From: Bog-950 sp046329535
GTDB taxonomy: Bacteria; Bacteroidota; Bacteroidia; Chitinophagales; LD1
Length of the DNA stretch: 64,000 nt
Direction of reading: 5' to 3'
NCBI GenBank assembly: GCA_046329535.1
Contig: JAXLUN010000004.1
Location: forward strand, 372,001 to 436,000
Below are positions 16,276-25,547 of this stretch, piece after piece. The notes below the pieces were generated by a model. It ran no database searches and had not been told where the DNA came from. It saw only the letters and a list, made by a program, of their open reading frames with translations. How positions within the stretch are numbered: the first letter of the stretch is position 1; each line of letters begins with the position of its first letter. Both the position numbers and the translations under genes were made by a program.

Positions 16276-18900
16276 ATGACATCATCGGAAATACGGAAGG
16301 CATTTTTAGATTTTTTTGAGAGTAAAGGACACAAGATTGTACCCAGTGCACCCATTGTGGTGAAGAATGACCCAACGCTGATGTTCATCAATAGTGGCAT
16401 GGCTCCGTTCAAGAATATTTTTCTAGGTAATGAACCCATCAAATACAAACGCGTAGCCGACACGCAAAAATGTTTACGTGTAAGTGGTAAACATAACGAC
16501 CTGGAAGAAGTTGGGGTAGATACCTATCACCATACCATGTTTGAAATGCTGGGTAACTGGAGCTTTGGTGATTATTTTAAAAAGGAAGCCATTGAGTGGA
16601 GCTGGGAATTGCTGACGAAAGTTTATGGATTAGAAAAGGATAGACTTTATGTAACCGTTTTTGAAGGCGATAAAAAAGAAAACCTTGCCTTTGACCAGGA
16701 GGCATTTGATGAATGGAAGAAATACATTTCAGAAGACCGAATCATTAACGGTAACAAGAAGGATAACTTTTGGGAGATGGGCGACACCGGTCCATGTGGT
16801 CCGTGTAGCGAAATACATATTGATTTAAGAAGCGATGAAGAACGCAAGGTAATTGATGGAAAGAGTTTAGTAAACGCTTCGCACCCTCAGGTAATTGAAA
16901 TCTGGAACAATGTGTTCATGGAGTTTGAGCGCAAGGCAGATGGCAGCTTAGTAAAACTTGCCGCACAGCATGTTGATACCGGAATGGGTTTTGAGCGGTT
17001 GACTATGGCTATCCAAGGGAAGGGCTCCAGTTATGATACGGACATTTTCCAGCCTTTGATTAATAAAATGTGTGAGTTGCATGATTTGCCAACTTATGGC
17101 AGCAGTGAAAATATTCCTTCAGGATCAAAAAAGTGGGTTGTAGAAATGAGTGATATTTCACTCCGTGTAATTGCTGATCACATTCGCACAATTTCATTTG
17201 CAATTGCTGATGGTCAATTGCCATCTAACAACGGAGCAGGGTATGTAATTAGGAGAATATTGAGAAGAGCTGTTAGATATGGGTTTTCATTTCTGAATAT
17301 TAACCAACCATTCTTATATGACTTGGTTCCAACTCTCGCAAATCAGTTTAAAGCTGTGTTTCCTGAATTGAAAGCTCAAGAAAGTTTTGTGGCTAATGTG
17401 ATTCGTGAAGAAGAAACATCTTTCTTGAGAACATTGGCTAATGGTATTAAACGAATTGATGGTTTAACAGAAATTGATGGGAAAACAGCTTTTGAGCTAT
17501 TCGATACTTACGGGTTCCCTTTGGATTTAACCAAGTTAATTGCTTCTGAAAAAGGTTGGACTGTTGATGAAGATGGCTTCAACAAAGAAATGGCCGCTCA
17601 AAAGCAAAGAGGCAAAGCAGATGCCACTAAAGAACAAAGCGATTGGGTGAATGTGGGCGAAGACGTAAAGACGGATTTTATTGGTTATGATTTTACGGAG
17701 GCTGATGCCCATGTGGTCAAGTATCGCAGCATTAAGCAAAAAGATAAAGAACTGTTTCAGCTCGTATTGGATAAAACCCCTTTCTATGCCGAGAGCGGGG
17801 GACAAGTAGGCGATACCGGTTATTTAGATTTTGCCGGTGAGAAAGTAGATGTGATAGACACCAAAAAGGAAAACGATTTGATTGTTCACTTCGTTAAGAA
17901 ACTTCCCGCAAAGGTAGAGGTCGCGGTTCGTGCAAAAATAAATACCGCCAAGCGCAGCGATACCATCAAAAATCACTCGGCTACTCACTTGTTACAGGCG
18001 GCACTTCGTCAGGTGCTGGGTTCGCATGTTCAGCAAAAAGGCTCTTTGGTAAATGCAGATGCACTTCGCTTCGACTTTGCTCATTTCAGCAAAATGACCG
18101 ATGAGGAAATTGCAAAAGTTGAGCAGATTGTGAATGAGAAGATTATGGATAACGTTTCGTTAGATGAAAGAAGAAACGTGCCAATTGAGGAAGCTAAAGG
18201 AATGGGAGCAACTGCCCTGTTTGGTGAGAAATACGGGGAGTTTGTGCGCGTAATCACCTTCGATGAAAAATTCAGCCGGGAGTTATGCGGTGGAACCCAC
18301 GTAAAGAGCACCGGAGAGATTGGCCTGTTTAAGATTACTTCTGAAAGTTCTATTGCATCGGGCGTTCGAAGAATTGAAGCCGTGACCGGTAAAAAAGCGA
18401 TTCAGTTAGCAAATGATGCAATCAGTAAACTAGCCGATGTAACAGCGGCACTGAATAATTCAAAAGATGTGCTAAAGAGCATTGATACCTTAAAGAATGA
18501 AAATGAAGAACTGAAGAAGCAACTTCAACAATTTGAAGATAAAACAGTAGCCGATTTGAAAAAACAAATCCTTGGTTCTATTGAAATTTTGGGTGCTGTT
18601 AAATTCTATGCCTCAACAAAAGTTGATTTAAATTCGGTGGAGGCTTTGCGTAAATTAGGTATTCAACTAACAAATGATTTAAAAGACAGTTTTGTTTTGT
18701 TGCTTGCTTTATCCATCAACGGTAAAAATGTAGTTCATCTACGTGTAGCAACTTCACTAAATGTAAATGGCAATCAATTGTTGAAGGAAATAGCACCAAC
18801 AATAAAGGGTGGTGGCCCAGCCGATTTTGTTCAGGCCAGCGCAGGAAATATGACCGAGGTAGAAGAATTGATTGGTAAACTGAAGCAAAAGTTTTCGTAA
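16276..18900 (+). CDS. alaS: Alanine-tRNA ligase AlaS
   Basis: AlaS charges tRNA-Ala and edits mischarged Ser/Gly. The 874-aa protein contains the class II core (FLDFFESKGHKIVPSAPI, FINSGMAPFKNIFLG, GDTGPCGPCSEIH, RILRRAVRYG) and the editing domain with HSATHLLQAALRQVLG and RELCGGTHVKSTGEIG, which supply the zinc ligands. The C-Ala domain ends ...GGGPADFVQASAG. The length is normal. gatB starts two bases after its stop, so the two translation genes form an operon. Confidence 0.98.
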   Translation: MTSSEIRKAFLDFFESKGHKIVPSAPIVVKNDPTLMFINSGMAPFKNIFLGNEPIKYKRVADTQKCLRVSGKHNDLEEVGVDTYHHTMFEMLGNWSFGDYFKKEAIEWSWELLTKVYGLEKDRLYVTVFEGDKKENLAFDQEAFDEWKKYISEDRIINGNKKDNFWEMGDTGPCGPCSEIHIDLRSDEERKVIDGKSLVNASHPQVIEIWNNVFMEFERKADGSLVKLAAQHVDTGMGFERLTMAIQGKGSSYDTDIFQPLINKMCELHDLPTYGSSENIPSGSKKWVVEMSDISLRVIADHIRTISFAIADGQLPSNNGAGYVIRRILRRAVRYGFSFLNINQPFLYDLVPTLANQFKAVFPELKAQESFVANVIREEETSFLRTLANGIKRIDGLTEIDGKTAFELFDTYGFPLDLTKLIASEKGWTVDEDGFNKEMAAQKQRGKADATKEQSDWVNVGEDVKTDFIGYDFTEADAHVVKYRSIKQKDKELFQLVLDKTPFYAESGGQVGDTGYLDFAGEKVDVIDTKKENDLIVHFVKKLPAKVEVAVRAKINTAKRSDTIKNHSATHLLQAALRQVLGSHVQQKGSLVNADALRFDFAHFSKMTDEEIAKVEQIVNEKIMDNVSLDERRNVPIEEAKGMGATALFGEKYGEFVRVITFDEKFSRELCGGTHVKSTGEIGLFKITSESSIASGVRRIEAVTGKKAIQLANDAISKLADVTAALNNSKDVLKSIDTLKNENEELKKQLQQFEDKTVADLKKQILGSIEILGAVKFYASTKVDLNSVEALRKLGIQLTNDLKDSFVLLLALSINGKNVVHLRVATSLNVNGNQLLKEIAPTIKGGGPADFVQASAGNMTEVEELIGKLKQKFS

Positions 18901-18902
18901 AA

Positions 18903-20354
18903 ATGGCAGACGATAAATACAGTAAGTACGAAGTAGTAGTAGGGCTTGAAGTTCACGCTCAGCTTTCTACGCATAGCAAAATGTATTGCGGTGATTCGGC
19001 AGAATTTGACGGGGCCCCTAATACGCATATCAGCGTATTGTCGCTCGGGCATCCGGGCACATTACCAGTGGTTAATGAAACGGCTATAGAATATGCCGTA
19101 AAAATTGGCTTGGCAACACATAGCCACATTCGCTACGAAAATCAGTTTGCACGTAAAAACTATTTCTATGCTGATTTGCCTAAGGGGTATCAGATTACAC
19201 AGGACAAAACCCCCATCTGCACCGGTGGTTATATTGAGGTAGAAACAAACGGAGTGAAGAGTAAAATTAATCTCACCCGCATTCACCTGGAAGAAGATGC
19301 CGGCAAATCCATTCATGATATAGATCCTTATTTCACACTAGTTGATTTGAACCGTGCCGGTGTTCCCTTGATAGAAATTGTTTCTGAACCCGATGTGAGA
19401 AGCGGAGATGAAGCTATGGCATATCTCAATGAAATTCAGAAGTTGGTTCGCTATCTCGGAATCTGCGATGGTAATATGGAAGAAGGCTCAATGCGTTGCG
19501 ATGCTAATATCTCTGTTCGTTTGAAGGGTTCTGATGTTTTGAACCCGAGAAGTGAGGTGAAGAACATGAATAGTATGCGCAACGTGAAACGGGCTATTGA
19601 ATTTGAATTTATCCGTCAGATTGATGCATTGGAAGCAGGGGAGAAGATGGTACAGGAAACCAGAGGATTTGATGCCGTGAAGGGTGTTACACTTTCTCAA
19701 AGAAGTAAAGAACATGCACACGATTACCGTTATTTTCCGGAACCTGATTTGCCACCTGTTTATGTGACTGATGAATATATTGCGAATGTGAAAGCACACA
19801 TGCCTAAACTGCCCAACGAGTTAAAGCAGGAATACATGAATCAGTACGGCTTGCCCGAATATGATGCACGCATTATTACTGAAGAGAAAGAAATGGCAGA
19901 GTATTTTAATCGCTTATTGGCGGAAACGAAAAACTATAAAGCCGCATCTAACTGGATTCTTGGGCCTGTAAAAAATTCATTGAATGAGCACGGCATAGAG
20001 ATAAAGGATTTTAAAGTGTCACCTGTTAGTATCGCTAAGTTAATTTTACTGATTGATGAAGGTAAAACCAACTTTTCTATTGCTTCCACCAAAATCTTCC
20101 CGGTATTGGTAGAAACAGGCAAAGATCCGTTAACCATTGCCGAGGAGTTGAACTTGCTTCAAAGCAGTGATGCCGGTATGATAAACGACCTCATTGAGCA
20201 GGTAATTGCAAAATATCCCGAAAAAGTTGCCGAATATCGTGCCGGGAAAAAAGGATTGCTAGGTTTGTTTGTGGGCGAGGTGATGAAACTGTCCAAAGGG
20301 AAAGCCGATCCAAAACTGACAAACAAACTGGTAAGTGAAAAGCTGGAAGGGTAA
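18903..20354 (+). CDS. gatB: Asp-tRNA(Asn)/Glu-tRNA(Gln) amidotransferase subunit B
   Basis: GatB activates Glu-tRNA-Gln (or Asp-tRNA-Asn) for amidation within GatCAB. The 483-aa sequence has VVVGLEVHAQLSTHSKMYCG, PKGYQITQ, RAGVPLIEIVSEPD, GSMRCDANISVR and YRYFPEPDLPP, then the YqeY-like tail domain. gatC is 4 kb away on the other strand, and gatA is not in the window. Translation starts two bases after alaS. Confidence 0.98.
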   Translation: MADDKYSKYEVVVGLEVHAQLSTHSKMYCGDSAEFDGAPNTHISVLSLGHPGTLPVVNETAIEYAVKIGLATHSHIRYENQFARKNYFYADLPKGYQITQDKTPICTGGYIEVETNGVKSKINLTRIHLEEDAGKSIHDIDPYFTLVDLNRAGVPLIEIVSEPDVRSGDEAMAYLNEIQKLVRYLGICDGNMEEGSMRCDANISVRLKGSDVLNPRSEVKNMNSMRNVKRAIEFEFIRQIDALEAGEKMVQETRGFDAVKGVTLSQRSKEHAHDYRYFPEPDLPPVYVTDEYIANVKAHMPKLPNELKQEYMNQYGLPEYDARIITEEKEMAEYFNRLLAETKNYKAASNWILGPVKNSLNEHGIEIKDFKVSPVSIAKLILLIDEGKTNFSIASTKIFPVLVETGKDPLTIAEELNLLQSSDAGMINDLIEQVIAKYPEKVAEYRAGKKGLLGLFVGEVMKLSKGKADPKLTNKLVSEKLEG

Positions 20355-20399
20355 GTAACTGTTTTTATTTCAACTGTTTAATTCAATAACAACATAAAC

Positions 20400-21545
20400 A
20401 TGCGTAAATTATTAAGTCTGCTTTTGCTATTAACTTTTTTCTCTGGTTGTAATCTGGCAGGGGGGAGTGATAAATATTCTATTCAAGGTACCCTCAAAAA
20501 CCACCCCGCTAAATCAGTTGTGCTGGAGCAACTTGGCTTACAAAAAGTAGTAGCGGTTGATTCAGCTAAAGTTGATGACAAAGGCTTTTTCAAGATGGAA
20601 GGAGTTTCTGAAAAAGGTTTTTATCGTCTTAAACTGGATGAGAAAACTTTCTTCCTTTTACTGCTGGAACCGGCTGCTTATAAAGTAGAGATTGATCCCA
20701 CAGCACAGGATGCATTTAAAGCTACAGGTTCTAAAGAAAATGAGGAGTTTCAAAAAGCATTTAAAGAATTGGGTAATGCCCAACGCGACCTGCAAGGTTG
20801 GAATATGGCTTACCAGATGTACCAGCAGCAGGGTGTATCACAGGACACCATGATGTTCATTCAACAACAATTACAAGGTGTTGCTGCCCGTTTCGAAAGT
20901 ATGATTCGAGACAGTGCTAAGGTTGCTAAGAGTCCGCTGGTAGCTATGTTTTATGTAACTAATGCTCCGGTAGACAAATTTCCTAAAGAAAATCTGGCGG
21001 TTATTGAAAGATTGGAAAAAGAGATGCCTAAATCTTCTTACACAAAAGATTTTCGAGCAGCCTATAATAAATACGATGAGCAGTTAAAACAGCAAGCCCA
21101 GGCACAACAGGCTGCCGAAGCAGTAGGAATTGGTAAGGCGGCTCCTGAAATTGATCTGAAAGACCCGAATGGTAAAAACATTAAGCTTTCTTCATTGAAA
21201 GGTAAAGTGGTTTTGCTCGATTTCTGGGCCTCATGGTGCGGACCATGCCGAATGGAAATGCCGAATGTGGTAGCTGCGTACAATAAGTATAAAGCAAAAG
21301 GTTTCACCGTGTACAGTGTATCACTGGATAAAGATGCTGCAGCCTGGAAAAACTCTATTGATAAGTTAGGAATGGTATGGGAAAATCATGTAAGCGATTT
21401 GAAATGGTGGCAGTGTGAAGCCGCTGTTAAATATGGTATTCAGGGAATTCCGGCTGCATTCTTGTTAGATAAAGATGGAATTATAGTTGCTACTAATTTA
21501 CGTGGCGCTGCCCTCGATGAAAAGATTGGAGAACTGCTGAAGTAG
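20400..21545 (+). CDS. TlpA-like thioredoxin lipoprotein with N-terminal DUF4369
   Basis: The 381-aa lipoprotein (LTFFSGC, lipidated Cys17) starts with a DUF4369-type beta domain (24-110). A helical Gln-rich linker (120-240) follows, then a TlpA/AhpC-TSA thioredoxin domain (245-381) with the redox motif WASWCGPC (Cys280/Cys283) and a GIQGIPAAFLLD cis-Pro loop. It should reduce or exchange disulfides at the outer leaflet or periplasmic face. This architecture is frequent in Bacteroidota. It follows gatB by 45 bases. Confidence 0.92.
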   Translation: MRKLLSLLLLLTFFSGCNLAGGSDKYSIQGTLKNHPAKSVVLEQLGLQKVVAVDSAKVDDKGFFKMEGVSEKGFYRLKLDEKTFFLLLLEPAAYKVEIDPTAQDAFKATGSKENEEFQKAFKELGNAQRDLQGWNMAYQMYQQQGVSQDTMMFIQQQLQGVAARFESMIRDSAKVAKSPLVAMFYVTNAPVDKFPKENLAVIERLEKEMPKSSYTKDFRAAYNKYDEQLKQQAQAQQAAEAVGIGKAAPEIDLKDPNGKNIKLSSLKGKVVLLDFWASWCGPCRMEMPNVVAAYNKYKAKGFTVYSVSLDKDAAAWKNSIDKLGMVWENHVSDLKWWQCEAAVKYGIQGIPAAFLLDKDGIIVATNLRGAALDEKIGELLK

Positions 21546-21609
21546 TTCCTCTTTCTGAACACTTTTATTTAATACTTCTGCTTTGTTTCTCGAAGGTTAT
21601 ATTAGCTGA

Positions 21610-22311
21610 ATGAAATTCCTTTTCAGGTGTGGCATTCTGGTGTTGGCAATTTGTTTGGCTTTGGGCTCTGTAGCTTCGGCTCAACGGGATACAGTGGTTC
21701 GTGAGTTCGAGGGGTTTAAATCAACTAAACTTCCTTTACGGCAGAACGTTATCAAGAGCAATCTGATACCTTTTTTGTTTGGACAGATTCCTATTTGCGG
21801 AGAGATTCGTTTCACTTATGAGCGAATGCTCAGCCATAATCAATCGCTCACCTTGGGCGCATCCTACAATTATCCCAACCTGTTTTTGTTTGTTATGCCA
21901 GCTATAGCCAACCCTAATGGAACAACTTTGAAAGACTATAGTTTGCGTGGTGGACGAATTACCTTGGGTTATCGGTTTTATCCGCTCAAGTCGAAACAGG
22001 CACCTGAAGGTTTATTTGTGGGGCCTTATGGTTCATTCAACTTTGTAAAAATTAAAGAACGAAACGGGAATGGCAGCAGCGAAACATGGTGTTACGCCAA
22101 TGGCAGCTTAATTGCCGGTTACCAGTTTTATTTAACGCGTGGAGTTTTTCTGGAGTTGTTTGGAGGGCTGGGTTATCGCAAGAATTTTATTGTTTATTAC
22201 GATGCCGTTCATAACCGCACATCTCAGGCTGACCTGCAACTTTTCTTTAAAAACAATCCTTTTAAAAATGTGAAGCTGATTTTTCAGCTTAATCTGGGGT
22301 TTGGTTGGTAG
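21610..22311 (+). CDS. Secreted outer-membrane beta-barrel-like protein (DUF3575-like)
   Basis: The 233-aa product has a signal peptide (cleavage after SVASA, before QRD). Alternating aromatic/polar strands follow: EIRFTYERMLSHNQSLTLG, RITLGYRFYPLKS, GLFVGPYGSFNFVKI, LIAGYQFYLTRGVFLELFGG and KLIFQLNLGFGW. The terminal aromatic and strand pattern suggest an 8-stranded barrel of the DUF3575 type. The function is unknown. It converges on the adenosyltransferase with two bases between stops. Confidence 0.72.
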   Translation: MKFLFRCGILVLAICLALGSVASAQRDTVVREFEGFKSTKLPLRQNVIKSNLIPFLFGQIPICGEIRFTYERMLSHNQSLTLGASYNYPNLFLFVMPAIANPNGTTLKDYSLRGGRITLGYRFYPLKSKQAPEGLFVGPYGSFNFVKIKERNGNGSSETWCYANGSLIAGYQFYLTRGVFLELFGGLGYRKNFIVYYDAVHNRTSQADLQLFFKNNPFKNVKLIFQLNLGFGW

Positions 22312-22313
22312 TA

Positions 22314-22868
22314 TTACTTGCGCGGAATCCAGTTCACTTCTTCCGCTCCTAAATCTTTAGCCATTTTACGACTCAGTGTAAACAGATAGTCCGATAATCT
22401 GTTTAGATATTTAATAATCGGTAAAATTTCGGGTGTGCTATCTGCATGATGGAGAGCAACAGTAAGTCTTTCTGCTCTGCGGCAAACGGTACGAGCCAGG
22501 TGACAATAGGATACATAAACATGCCCTCCTGGTAAGACGAAATGCTTGAGTGGTTCCAACTCCTCATCCATTTTATCAATAGCTTTTTCCAGAAGTTCAA
22601 CGTCACGTTCATGAAAATCAGGTGTTTTTAGCTTGTGGTTATCGGGGTCAGCTGCCAGAGTGGCCCCCAGTGTGAAAAGACGATCCTGAATCTCTTTCAA
22701 AAAATCTTTAGTGTCAATGTTGTTCTGAACATCTCGCAGCAAACCTACCCAGCTGTTTAACTCGTCTACGGTGCCATAGCTATCAATACGTAGCTCACTC
22801 TTCAATACTCTTCTGCCACCAAAAAGAGAAGTTTCTCCAATATCGCCTGTTTTGGTATAAATTTTCAT
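22314..22868 (-). CDS. PduO-type cob(I)alamin adenosyltransferase
   Basis: This 184-aa enzyme makes adenosylcobalamin from cob(I)alamin and ATP. Signatures are YTKTGDIGETSLFGG with the following RRVLKSE (ATP site), DELNSWVGLLRD, and CRRAERLTVALH near residue 130. The length is typical of the PduO N-terminal domain (PF01923). It is last in the leftward run gatC-23625-22899-22314. AdoCbl is the likely ligand of the B12-domain regulator encoded at 35961-36839. Confidence 0.95.
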   Translation of the reverse strand: MKIYTKTGDIGETSLFGGRRVLKSELRIDSYGTVDELNSWVGLLRDVQNNIDTKDFLKEIQDRLFTLGATLAADPDNHKLKTPDFHERDVELLEKAIDKMDEELEPLKHFVLPGGHVYVSYCHLARTVCRRAERLTVALHHADSTPEILPIIKYLNRLSDYLFTLSRKMAKDLGAEEVNWIPRK

Positions 22869-22898
22869 AGTCAGATAACAGCTGGGCGGTGTTAATGT

Positions 22899-23612
22899 TT
22901 AGATAGTGGCCGTCATTTTTACCGGAATATTCTGAATATCCGTTTCAATCAACCCATCTCGTAGTCGCATAATGCGTTTGGCATGTTTAGCAATATCTTC
23001 TTCATGTGTTACAATAATGACGGTATTACCATGGCTGCTTATTTCTTCCATAATAGCCATAATCTCATATGATGTTTTGGTATCCAGGTTTCCGGTTGGT
23101 TCATCGGCAAGTATGATGGATGGATTATTGACCAATGCACGGGCGATAGCCACCCGCTGCCTTTGACCGCCCGAGAGCTCGTTGGGCTTATGTGTCATTC
23201 GGTCTTTTAGCCCCACCATTCCCATTACCTCTTCGGCTCTTTCAGTTCGCTCACTTTTGCTCATGCCGGCATAAACCATGGGCAAGGCCACATTTTCTAA
23301 AGCAGTAAGACGCGGCAGAAGATTGAATGTCTGGAAAATAAATCCTATCTCTTTGTTCCTTACCCGAGCTAAATCATCATCCGTCATTTCTGAAACTTCA
23401 GTGTTGTTTAGTTTGTATGAACCCGAAGTAGGTGAGTCTAAGCAACCAAGAATGTTCATGAGGGTGGACTTCCCTGAACCGGATGGTCCCATGAGGGCTA
23501 CATATTCTCCTTTATTGATAGAAAGCGAAACATCCTTCAAGGCGGCAATCAACTGCGAGCCCATGATGTATTCTTTCTTGATGTGTGATATTTCAATAAT
23601 AGATAAAGACAC
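22899..23612 (-). CDS. ABC transporter ATP-binding protein, LolD/MacB type
   Basis: The 237-aa ATPase has Walker A GPSGSGKST, Q-loop FQTFNLLP, signature LSGGQRQRVAIARA, Walker B IILADEPTGNLD and the switch His in VTHEEDIAKHA. The spacing and the SIIEISHIKKEY opening place it with MacB/LolD/FtsE ATPases that serve type VII (mechanotransmission) permeases. No permease is next to it. Possible partners in the window are the MacB-like permease at 3429-4748, which is in a different unit, or FtsX. It lies 12 bases after 23625-24110. Confidence 0.92.
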   Translation of the reverse strand: MSLSIIEISHIKKEYIMGSQLIAALKDVSLSINKGEYVALMGPSGSGKSTLMNILGCLDSPTSGSYKLNNTEVSEMTDDDLARVRNKEIGFIFQTFNLLPRLTALENVALPMVYAGMSKSERTERAEEVMGMVGLKDRMTHKPNELSGGQRQRVAIARALVNNPSIILADEPTGNLDTKTSYEIMAIMEEISSHGNTVIIVTHEEDIAKHAKRIMRLRDGLIETDIQNIPVKMTATI

Positions 23613-23624
23613 AATCTTTCTATT

Positions 23625-24110
23625 TTATAATCTACTTAATTTTCTCTTTAACAGGTAATGATATGCTGAACCAGATGAGCTTGTCATTGGATATGCCGCA
23701 TACAATTCCCATCCTTTACTATTCATAAAATTTAAAGCATCAATCATACTCTCAAATTCTACCAACCGACCACTTGCATCTTTCAATCTAGAATCTGCAA
23801 AGTATTTTCTTTTTTGTCCAAAATCAATATGTATAGTAACCTTACTGCTAAACAATTTTGCGTAGCCAATGATCAGGCAATACTCTTCCGTTCGGGGGAA
23901 ATTGGTTGTATCAAACGTTGCATCTACATCCTCAAGATTTACGGGTTCTACAGGTCGCAAAAGTTGTTTGGATAACTCTTGGTACTTCTCAAGTGATATT
24001 TTCTTGTTTTGGTATAACTGTTTGTATTCTGCTAGTTTAATAATTGTGGAATCTTGAGAATAGCCAGTTAATGAAGTAAAAATGAGAATTGCAAAAAGTA
24101 TCGTTTTCAT
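23625..24110 (-). CDS. Hypothetical secreted protein
   Basis: I recognise no characterised family. The 161-aa protein has a signal peptide ending TGYSQ. A short helical SHOCT-like segment (YKQLYQNKKISLEKYQELSKQLL, about 29-51) follows. The C-terminal half contains DFGQKRKYFADSRLKDASG, FESMIDALNFMNSKGWEL and a closing HYLLKRK, a pattern seen in uncharacterised Bacteroidota proteins. It starts 5 bases after gatC and precedes the ABC ATPase by 12 bases, so it belongs to that operon. Confidence 0.75.
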   Translation of the reverse strand: MKTILFAILIFTSLTGYSQDSTIIKLAEYKQLYQNKKISLEKYQELSKQLLRPVEPVNLEDVDATFDTTNFPRTEEYCLIIGYAKLFSSKVTIHIDFGQKRKYFADSRLKDASGRLVEFESMIDALNFMNSKGWELYAAYPMTSSSGSAYHYLLKRKLSRL

Positions 24111-24115
24111 AACGT

Positions 24116-24406
24116 CTATTTCTTTATCACTTTCGGCACTTTAAAATAATCGCTGTCGCGTTGAGGAGCGTTTTGCAGGGCTTCTTCTTTAGTCACTGTA
24201 TCTTGAATCATATCTTTACGCAGGATGTTCTTTTCATCCGTCATGTAAATCAATGGGGCTATTCCATCTACATTTACTTCTTCAAGTTTTTGAACAAGAT
24301 CCAGTATTTTTTGTAAATCTTTCTTGATGCCTTCTTTCGAATGTTCGTCAAACTCCAGTTTAGAAAGCTCGGCCAATCGCTCTACTAATTCATTATCTAT
24401 GTTCAT
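24116..24406 (-). CDS. gatC: Asp-tRNA(Asn)/Glu-tRNA(Gln) amidotransferase subunit C
   Basis: GatC is the small clamp that stabilises GatA-GatB. The 96-aa product begins MNIDNELVERLAELSKLEFD and has the C-terminal motif LQNAPQRDSDYFKVPKVIKK, both diagnostic. The frame stays open to 24601, but that stretch overlaps trpS on the other strand and does not look like GatC, so the ATG at 24406 is the start. It heads a four-gene leftward operon and is divergent from trpS by 45 bases. Confidence 0.95.
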   Translation of the reverse strand: MNIDNELVERLAELSKLEFDEHSKEGIKKDLQKILDLVQKLEEVNVDGIAPLIYMTDEKNILRKDMIQDTVTKEEALQNAPQRDSDYFKVPKVIKK

Positions 24407-24451
24407 GGGTTTAATTATTTTCGGGCGCGCTAAAATAACAGAATCATTTTC

Positions 24452-25453
24452 ATGAGTAAAGAAATTGCGGTAAGCGGAGTGCGCCCAACGGGCAAGCAAC
24501 ATCTGGGAAATTATTTCGGGGCGGTTGTGAATTTTGTGAAGATGCAGGATATGTTCAACGGCTACTTTTTTGTTGCTGATTATCACTCTCTCACTACACA
24601 TCCAAATGCTGAAGATCTTCGCGAAAAGTCAAAAAATATAGCTTTGATTTATCTGGCTTGTGGCCTTGACCCGAACAAATGTGCCTTATATCTGCAAAGC
24701 GATGTTCCGCAAATTCCGGAGCTTTATCTGATATTTAATATGCTCGCTTATTTGGGGGAGTTGGAGCGGGAGGCCACATTCAAAGAAAAGGTGCGCGATC
24801 AGCCAAACAATGTAAATGCAGGGCTGTTGACTTATCCTGTTTTAATGACGGTTGATATCATCATTCATAAAGCACTTAAGGTGCCGGTAGGAAAAGATCA
24901 GCAACAACATGTTGAAATGAGCCGAGATTTTGTAAGGCGATTTAATAATTTGTACCAGGTGGATTACTTCCCTGAGCCTAAACCATTTTCATTTAATGAA
25001 AAACTGGTGAATGTCCCTAGCTTGGACGGTGAAGGAAAGATGAGCAAAAGCAAACCCGATCATACCTGTATCTATCTGGAGGATGAACCGGATGTTATTC
25101 GCAAAAAGATGATGCGTATGGTTACGGATAGTGGACCTAAAGAACCGAACAGCCCTAAACCACCTATTATTCAAAATGTATTTGATATGATGAGGCTAGT
25201 AAGTAAAGAAGATACAGTTAAGTTTTTTGATGAGAAATACAATGATTGTTCTATTCGGTACGGAGATATGAAAAAACAATTGGGAGAAGACATGGTTACT
25301 TTTCTTACACCTATTCGGGAGCGAATCATTGAACTAAGTGCCGATGAGAAAAAACTGTATGAGATTTTAGGTGATGGAGGTGCTAAAGCAAGAGCCAGTG
25401 CCTCCAATACTCTTCGGGACGTTCGCGAAATTATAGGGGTAAAAAGTTTCTGA
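24452..25453 (+). CDS. trpS: Tryptophan-tRNA ligase TrpS
   Basis: TrpS charges tRNA-Trp. The 333-aa class I synthetase has the HIGH-equivalent PTGKQHLGNYFG (residues 12-23), KVPVGKDQQQHVEMSRD, and the KMSKS loop GKMSKSKPD. The length is normal. It stands alone, followed by 94 bp and then the deoxynucleoside kinase. Confidence 0.97.
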   Translation: MSKEIAVSGVRPTGKQHLGNYFGAVVNFVKMQDMFNGYFFVADYHSLTTHPNAEDLREKSKNIALIYLACGLDPNKCALYLQSDVPQIPELYLIFNMLAYLGELEREATFKEKVRDQPNNVNAGLLTYPVLMTVDIIIHKALKVPVGKDQQQHVEMSRDFVRRFNNLYQVDYFPEPKPFSFNEKLVNVPSLDGEGKMSKSKPDHTCIYLEDEPDVIRKKMMRMVTDSGPKEPNSPKPPIIQNVFDMMRLVSKEDTVKFFDEKYNDCSIRYGDMKKQLGEDMVTFLTPIRERIIELSADEKKLYEILGDGGAKARASASNTLRDVREIIGVKSF

Positions 25454-25547
25454 GCAGCAAACAATTTTTATTTTCGTCATACACACTGACAATCACCATA
25501 TTTCATTCTTTGCTCTCACAGCGGAATGAATTTTTAAGACAACAACT

